In this document: piece by piece, positions 7,535 to 11,329 of the stretch
Position numbering within the stretch: the first letter of the stretch is position 1
How the letters are laid out: the number at the start of each line of letters is the position of its first letter
NCBI GenBank assembly: GCA_002454335.1
Contig: DKIP01000066.1
Span: 3,512-14,840, forward strand
Length of the DNA: 11,329 bases
From: Cytophagaceae bacterium UBA6715
GTDB taxonomy: Bacteria; Bacteroidota; Bacteroidia; Cytophagales; Spirosomataceae
Direction of reading: 5' to 3'
The notes under the pieces: model-generated
Told to the model about the DNA's origin: nothing
Databases searched by the model: none
What the model saw: the letters and a program-made list of their open reading frames with translations, nothing else
Translations under genes and position numbers: made by a program

Positions 7535-10237
7535 TTAATTACTTGTTGTAAAGCTAATTTCTTCTCCGTAGCTAGTTCCTTGTTTATTTGTAGCATAAGC
7601 TCTGACATAATAAAGTGTATTGGGACTTAATCCCGTAAGGTTAGAAACAAATGCTCCAATTGTCCCTGTTTCCGTAGTGAAGTTGTGTTCTATTGTAGCC
7701 CCAGGTAATCTTCTCCAGCAAACCCCTCGTGCAGTAACGTTTTTCCCTCCGTGTGAAACGACGATTCCTCCTGAGCTAGCTGTTGTGCTTGTGATGTTTG
7801 AAATCGTTTTAGTGTATACTGTTGGCGAATTTAATGAAACGATTGCTTCCCCATATTGGTTGTGTCCCGTACCAAAACCTCTTGCTCCATTTTTGTTAAC
7901 AACCTGAGCGCTTATTGTAGAAAGTTTACCCGTTTTAATAAGTCCGTTTTTGGGTAATACTGAAATGGTAGATTGTATACTTTTTTCTGAATGGGAAGCC
8001 GTTTCTGCTTGTGTTGCAGTAATGGTGGCATCACCTTGACCTACGAGGATAACTTGACTACCTACAATCTTGACCACGCTGGTATCGCTGCTGCTATATG
8101 TGAAGGAACCTGAGCTGTTAGAGCTTGGAGGTGTTAGATTAAAGTTTGCCTGTCCTATTTGTTTGATAAGTGATGTGAAGTTAGACTGTATCGGAATTTC
8201 CCGAGCTAAAAATTGGATAGATTCACTGGAATCGTCAACGATTTTATTAGCATCTGTTTGGGTTTGGGTGTTTGTGAGCACATACGTTTGGGTGGAATTT
8301 GCATTTAGCGTTTTGACCGTAGTCACGACTGTGAGTCTGTGTTCCTCACTGGGATACATGGTTCCAATATTCCAATTGAAATCAGATCCTGAAGCGGTCC
8401 ACGTACCAAAAGATGGTGTAGCTGAAATAATGTTAAGGTTGGTCGGAATTTGATTTCTTATGACTAGATTGGTTAAATTATCATATCCTAAGTAGGCTGC
8501 TTTAATTGAAAAAGTAATGGTTTCTCCAGAATTGACGGAGTTTTTGTCTGCCGTAATAGAAGTAACTACTTCTGGATTACAATCGTAAAGAGATTGGGAA
8601 GCTGATTGATAATCGCATGAACCGGTGGAAACGATTACGTAATAATCGCCTGCAATCGATGGTGTATAAGTTGAGTTTGTTTGACCTGGGATAAGAACTC
8701 CATTTCGATACCAGGCGTAGGAAGGAAAACCGGCCGTTGCCACGAGGGTAGATCCTGGGAGACATCCGTCACCTGAGATGTTTACATTGATACTTGGGAT
8801 AGTTTCAAATCCCGAAAAATATCCAGAGGCTCCAGCATTTGTATTCACAAGAATGAAACCTACAGCAATAGGTCCTGGAGCTGAAACTGCAACGTCCCCA
8901 GAAAGGCCACTGAGGTAATAGGTTTTCCAGTCAGAAGTGCCGCTAACTGATTTTTTTGCGGCTTGTAAGGTTGCTAAACTGACCGTATTAGTGCCATAAT
9001 TAACTACGATATCTGCATCGTTGATCGCAGTAGAAGCGATTAGGGTGATTCCGCCCGTCATCGTGAGTCCGGCAATGTCTGTTATGTTCGAGATATTATC
9101 TACCTTATTACTCAAAAGGCAGTTCACGGGTGCTATGAAATTTAGATCGACAGTTTGAGTAGCTGTGGATCCTGCAAGACATTGAAAGGCATAAGCTTCT
9201 TTGGATGTTTGGACATACATGTTACCGCCTGGAACGGAGGATGTTGTGGATGAGGTTGAATAATAGGAACCTGGAATAATGTAGTAATCACCGTTATTGA
9301 TTGTGGCGATTTCAGTTGTAGAACCATTTACATAGATTTTAGTGCCGTTTTGAGTAGCAACGATAATGGCAAATTCTGACTGATCTGTTCCGTTTCCTCT
9401 TACAAAAACATAATCGCGCCCTAAGGTGTTTTCGGGTATGATTTGGTCGGCTCCACAATCTTGGTTTGTTACATTCAATACAGGCTGAACATGTAGTTGG
9501 CCAACACTCATAGCTATGGGCTTGTCGGATGTAACGGAGGTGCCAATCCAGCCATCTACATTAGGAGATCCGGCTGTAGATGGAATAGATTCAAGTACAT
9601 AACTTTGTCCTTTATTGAGTGTAATTGTGATGGCATCTGCAGTAATACCCGCTGCATTGCTACCGCTTCGAAAGGTGCAGGCAGGGTTATATCCAAATAT
9701 ATTTACGATTGTATTATCTTCTGTAGCCATGATACCCATCGAGTTACTTAGTAATGCATAGCTACCACCTCGATTTGGCATTCCTCCCCATTTAAAAGCG
9801 GTTCCTAATGCTGCTCGACCTTTAGAGGTAACAGAAGTAGCTTGGGATCCTGATTTACCTCGATAATTAACATAAAATTTTTCTCCGTTTCTTGATTTAA
9901 AAATTAGGCCTCCGATGGATTGAACAACTCCTGTATTCGTGTTATCCATCATGGAAATATTGTTTTCGGTGGATGATGTTGTTGTTGGAAGTGTGAACGT
10001 ACCTGCACTCGTTTTTGAGATGGTTACGGATGTGTAGGTTGTTGTACTCGTTCCGCGGTAAACATCCACGACGAAACTTGTCGTATTGGGTGTGGTTAAA
10101 TAAATTTTATGATCAAATATGGCATAATTTGGAGAAGATTCTTGTTTCAGTGGTGGCAAATAATGAAGATCACTGAGTTGGGCTACACTACTATAAGCCA
10201 TTAAAATAAAACAGGTAAAAAGTAGTCCTTTTTTCAT
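7535..10237 (-). CDS. Secreted multidomain surface protein with IgGFc-binding-like N-terminal domain
   Basis: This is a 900-residue exported protein. The signal peptide is MKKGLLFTCFILMAYSSVAQ with probable cleavage after residue 20; there is no lipobox cysteine. Residues about 35-480 resemble the IgGFc-binding protein N-terminal domain, for example GKIYVNG-like strands (299-305) and the block CGADQIIPENTLGRDYVFV (261-279). Residues about 488-553 form an Ig-like/PKD-like module bounded by Cys492 and Cys553 (YAWYRNGVLIPGQTNSTY). About 558-680 is a DUF11-like module with typical NSVNSGETITFSI and IPTNLNI. About 690-760 resembles a bacterial Ig (Big_2) domain (ITATQAET). About 803-900 is FN3-like (LSPNTLYYVRAYATNKQGTSYGEE). 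The protein ends there, without the type IX secretion C-terminal domain common on such proteins, so how it is surface-anchored is unclear. An adhesin or matrix role is inferred. Literal IgG binding should not be assumed. Confidence 0.82.
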   Translation of the reverse strand: MKKGLLFTCFILMAYSSVAQLSDLHYLPPLKQESSPNYAIFDHKIYLTTPNTTSFVVDVYRGTSTTTYTSVTISKTSAGTFTLPTTTSSTENNISMMDNTNTGVVQSIGGLIFKSRNGEKFYVNYRGKSGSQATSVTSKGRAALGTAFKWGGMPNRGGSYALLSNSMGIMATEDNTIVNIFGYNPACTFRSGSNAAGITADAITITLNKGQSYVLESIPSTAGSPNVDGWIGTSVTSDKPIAMSVGQLHVQPVLNVTNQDCGADQIIPENTLGRDYVFVRGNGTDQSEFAIIVATQNGTKIYVNGSTTEIATINNGDYYIIPGSYYSTSSTTSSVPGGNMYVQTSKEAYAFQCLAGSTATQTVDLNFIAPVNCLLSNKVDNISNITDIAGLTMTGGITLIASTAINDADIVVNYGTNTVSLATLQAAKKSVSGTSDWKTYYLSGLSGDVAVSAPGPIAVGFILVNTNAGASGYFSGFETIPSINVNISGDGCLPGSTLVATAGFPSYAWYRNGVLIPGQTNSTYTPSIAGDYYVIVSTGSCDYQSASQSLYDCNPEVVTSITADKNSVNSGETITFSIKAAYLGYDNLTNLVIRNQIPTNLNIISATPSFGTWTASGSDFNWNIGTMYPSEEHRLTVVTTVKTLNANSTQTYVLTNTQTQTDANKIVDDSSESIQFLAREIPIQSNFTSLIKQIGQANFNLTPPSSNSSGSFTYSSSDTSVVKIVGSQVILVGQGDATITATQAETASHSEKSIQSTISVLPKNGLIKTGKLSTISAQVVNKNGARGFGTGHNQYGEAIVSLNSPTVYTKTISNITSTTASSGGIVVSHGGKNVTARGVCWRRLPGATIEHNFTTETGTIGAFVSNLTGLSPNTLYYVRAYATNKQGTSYGEEISFTTSN

Positions 10238-10499
10238 ATTAATAAATGTTGTAAAATCATTGGTAAAAAATGAATCGACATGTTTGCCAAGGCTCTTCTT
10301 GGAATTGGCATTTTTGTTAGGTAAGAAATACGCTTGTCAAAATCTATTAATTACTATGTCCAAATTTTTTAATCTTATTGGGTGAATTTCTCGCAGCCTG
10401 AAGGCTAGAATACTAATTTTTTTGAGTTGAAAAATAACTTGCTTGTTTCTTAAGGCTGCTTGATTTAAACATGTACAAGCATTGCAATTATTATTCTCA
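10238..10499. other. Intergenic spacer with several small inverted repeats
   Basis: This 262-bp, AT-rich gap lies between two minus-strand surface-protein genes, and I see no convincing gene in it. It holds: a TGCCAA/TTGGCA pair (10285-10290 and 10305-10310), with an overlapping alternative CCAAG/CTTGG pairing (10287-10291 and 10298-10302), followed on the plus strand by TTTTTG; an AGCCT/AGGCT hairpin (10395-10406); GCAGCCT/AGGCTGC (10393-10399 and 10453-10459); and a TGCTTG/CAAGCA hairpin (10457-10462 and 10476-10481), 19 nt past the upstream gene's stop, which may help end its transcript. A weak promoter candidate on the minus strand is TAGATTTTG (10338-10346) with TTTG at 10361-10364; both its -7 box (one extra base) and its spacing are poor. 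Confidence 0.4.
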
Positions 10500-11329
10500 T
10501 TAATATTGGTAATCAAATTGAATTCTATCCCCAACAGCTAAATCGTATGCACCATTGTTTGTTGGAATGTAAGTAACGGTTGAGCCACTAATCGTGTAAG
10601 CCGAATTGCTAATTCGGATACCATTAATGTACATTCGCACTTTTGAAGTTGTTGCTGGAGTATGTGCTAATGTGAAACTTGTTTGATTTAGCGTAGCGCT
10701 TGCTTCTTCATTAGAGTCTTGAGCTTGAGCTGTTGCTGTAGATGTTGTCCATGCAGGTAAACCATTTGAAATTGTTAAAACTTGGTTTTCTGTTCCTCTG
10801 GCCAATCTTGCTGCAGACCCTCCTGAAATCCCATAGATGATATCTCCAGGGGATGTCATTGGTGATAAGGCATCAAATGCTGCAGTTTTATTTGTGGCAC
10901 CTGTTCCTCCCTGATTGATTGTTACAGCAGTTTGATTCGTTAATATAACTGCATCTGAATTTGGTAAGGTATATGTTTTTTCTATTCCTGTTGCTCCCGT
11001 AAATTTAGTGAATCCATTTCCTGTCCCTCCAAAATTTGATGCAATCACACCAGTTACATTCGCTGATCCATCAAAACTATTTCCATAGATTAGCCGAGCG
11101 TTTAATAAGGTACTTGCTGTGCCCGCGGCAGGTGCTGCAGAAATCCAAGTTGTCCCATTTGATGTTAAAATATTTCCTGAGCTTCCCGGTGACACAGCAC
11201 CCAAATAATCGGTTCCTGCTATTGCAATGCTAGGTATCCCCGTGCTCGTTGTATTTTTTAATAATCCTGTTGAAAGTCCTGCAAGCGCTACTCCATTAAT
11301 TTTCACAACGGTCGGCGCCGCAGCAGTTC
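10500..11329 (-). CDS. Tail-fibre-like beta-repeat surface protein, N-terminus missing
   Basis: The frame is open to the window edge. GTG at 11306 is only an internal codon, since the residues TAAAPTVV precede it in frame; 275 C-terminal residues are visible. Numbered from that GTG, the composition is rich in G, T, S, A and N, with no Cys and a single Trp-Thr pair. LNARLIYGNSFDGSANVTG (68-86) matches a motif repeated in phage tail fibres, as do TYTLPNSDAVILT (111-123) and INQGGTGATNKTAAFDAL (130-147). The last 60 residues (TSFTLAHTPATTSKVRMYIN, then GIRISNSAYTISGSTVTYIP) form a small beta domain common at the ends of phage and adhesin fibres. Such proteins are also found as long chromosomal surface proteins in Bacteroidota. 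No phage structural, lysis or integrase gene is visible, so an adhesin is as likely as a prophage remnant. The next gene downstream, on the same strand, is also a surface protein. Confidence 0.72.
   Translation of the reverse strand, partial: TAAAPTVVKINGVALAGLSTGLLKNTTSTGIPSIAIAGTDYLGAVSPGSSGNILTSNGTTWISAAPAAGTASTLLNARLIYGNSFDGSANVTGVIASNFGGTGNGFTKFTGATGIEKTYTLPNSDAVILTNQTAVTINQGGTGATNKTAAFDALSPMTSPGDIIYGISGGSAARLARGTENQVLTISNGLPAWTTSTATAQAQDSNEEASATLNQTSFTLAHTPATTSKVRMYINGIRISNSAYTISGSTVTYIPTNNGAYDLAVGDRIQFDYQY

Noticed and set aside
8070..8453. 127-residue plus-strand frame inside the 900-residue surface protein gene
   Set aside because: It is an antisense shadow, with no recognisable domain and no promoter.
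10337..10534. 65-residue minus-strand open frame across the spacer and the end of the tail-fibre-like gene
   Set aside because: It starts inside the real gene in another frame, has low-complexity composition rich in N, I and L, and resembles no family I know.
10500..11329. Calling a prophage
   Set aside because: Only one fibre-like fragment is present; no integrase, capsid, terminase, lysis gene or attachment site is visible, and such repeats also occur in chromosomal surface proteins.
1..11329. tRNA, rRNA, CRISPR array, insertion sequence, or toxin-antitoxin/defence module
   Set aside because: I looked for cloverleaf-like segments in the gaps, regular short repeats, transposase motifs and small paired genes, and found none; the genes leave little uncoded space apart from 10238-10499.

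Overview
The window looks like chromosomal DNA of a member of the Bacteroidota, probably a free-living Cytophagales- or Sphingobacteriia-like bacterium. This is judged from protein family content: a GH106 rhamnosidase, a large secreted IgGFc-binding/Ig-like/FN3-like surface protein whose signal peptide ends in AQ, and a tandem PhnB-type VOC protein. It also rests on the lack of convincing Shine-Dalgarno sites and on a TAnnTTTG-type promoter element. No sequence search was possible, so the genus is open.

Left block, plus strand (1-3944): the last 1046 codons of a GH106 alpha-L-rhamnosidase-like glycoside hydrolase, cut by the window edge, followed after 2 nt by a classical short-chain dehydrogenase. 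They are very probably one transcript and may be the tail of a polysaccharide utilisation locus that lies to the left. A strong 12-bp perfect hairpin (3973-4007) sits in the convergent gap.

Middle block, minus strand (7469 down to 4009): a tightly packed run reading ICMT/NnrU-like membrane methyltransferase, GNAT acetyltransferase, DUF4442 hotdog protein and tandem VOC protein, with 11-, 11- and 4-nt overlaps. After a 31-nt gap comes UDP-galactopyranose mutase (glf). A perfect TAGATTTG element lies 20 nt before the first gene. The first four are generic small enzymes with unknown substrates; only glf has a firm reaction, supplying UDP-galactofuranose for surface glycans.

Right block, minus strand (11329 down to 7535): the C-terminal 275 residues of a tail-fibre-like beta-repeat protein, cut by the window edge, then a 262-bp spacer, then a 900-residue secreted multidomain surface protein. 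Hand counts of single 60-base lines suggest this block is more AT-rich than the left block. It is the accessory, cell-surface part of the window.

No tRNA, rRNA, CRISPR array, insertion sequence or toxin/defence module is visible. I do not see a clearly new system; the most interesting material is the pair of surface/adhesin-like genes on the right and the orphan glf joined to a small-enzyme operon.
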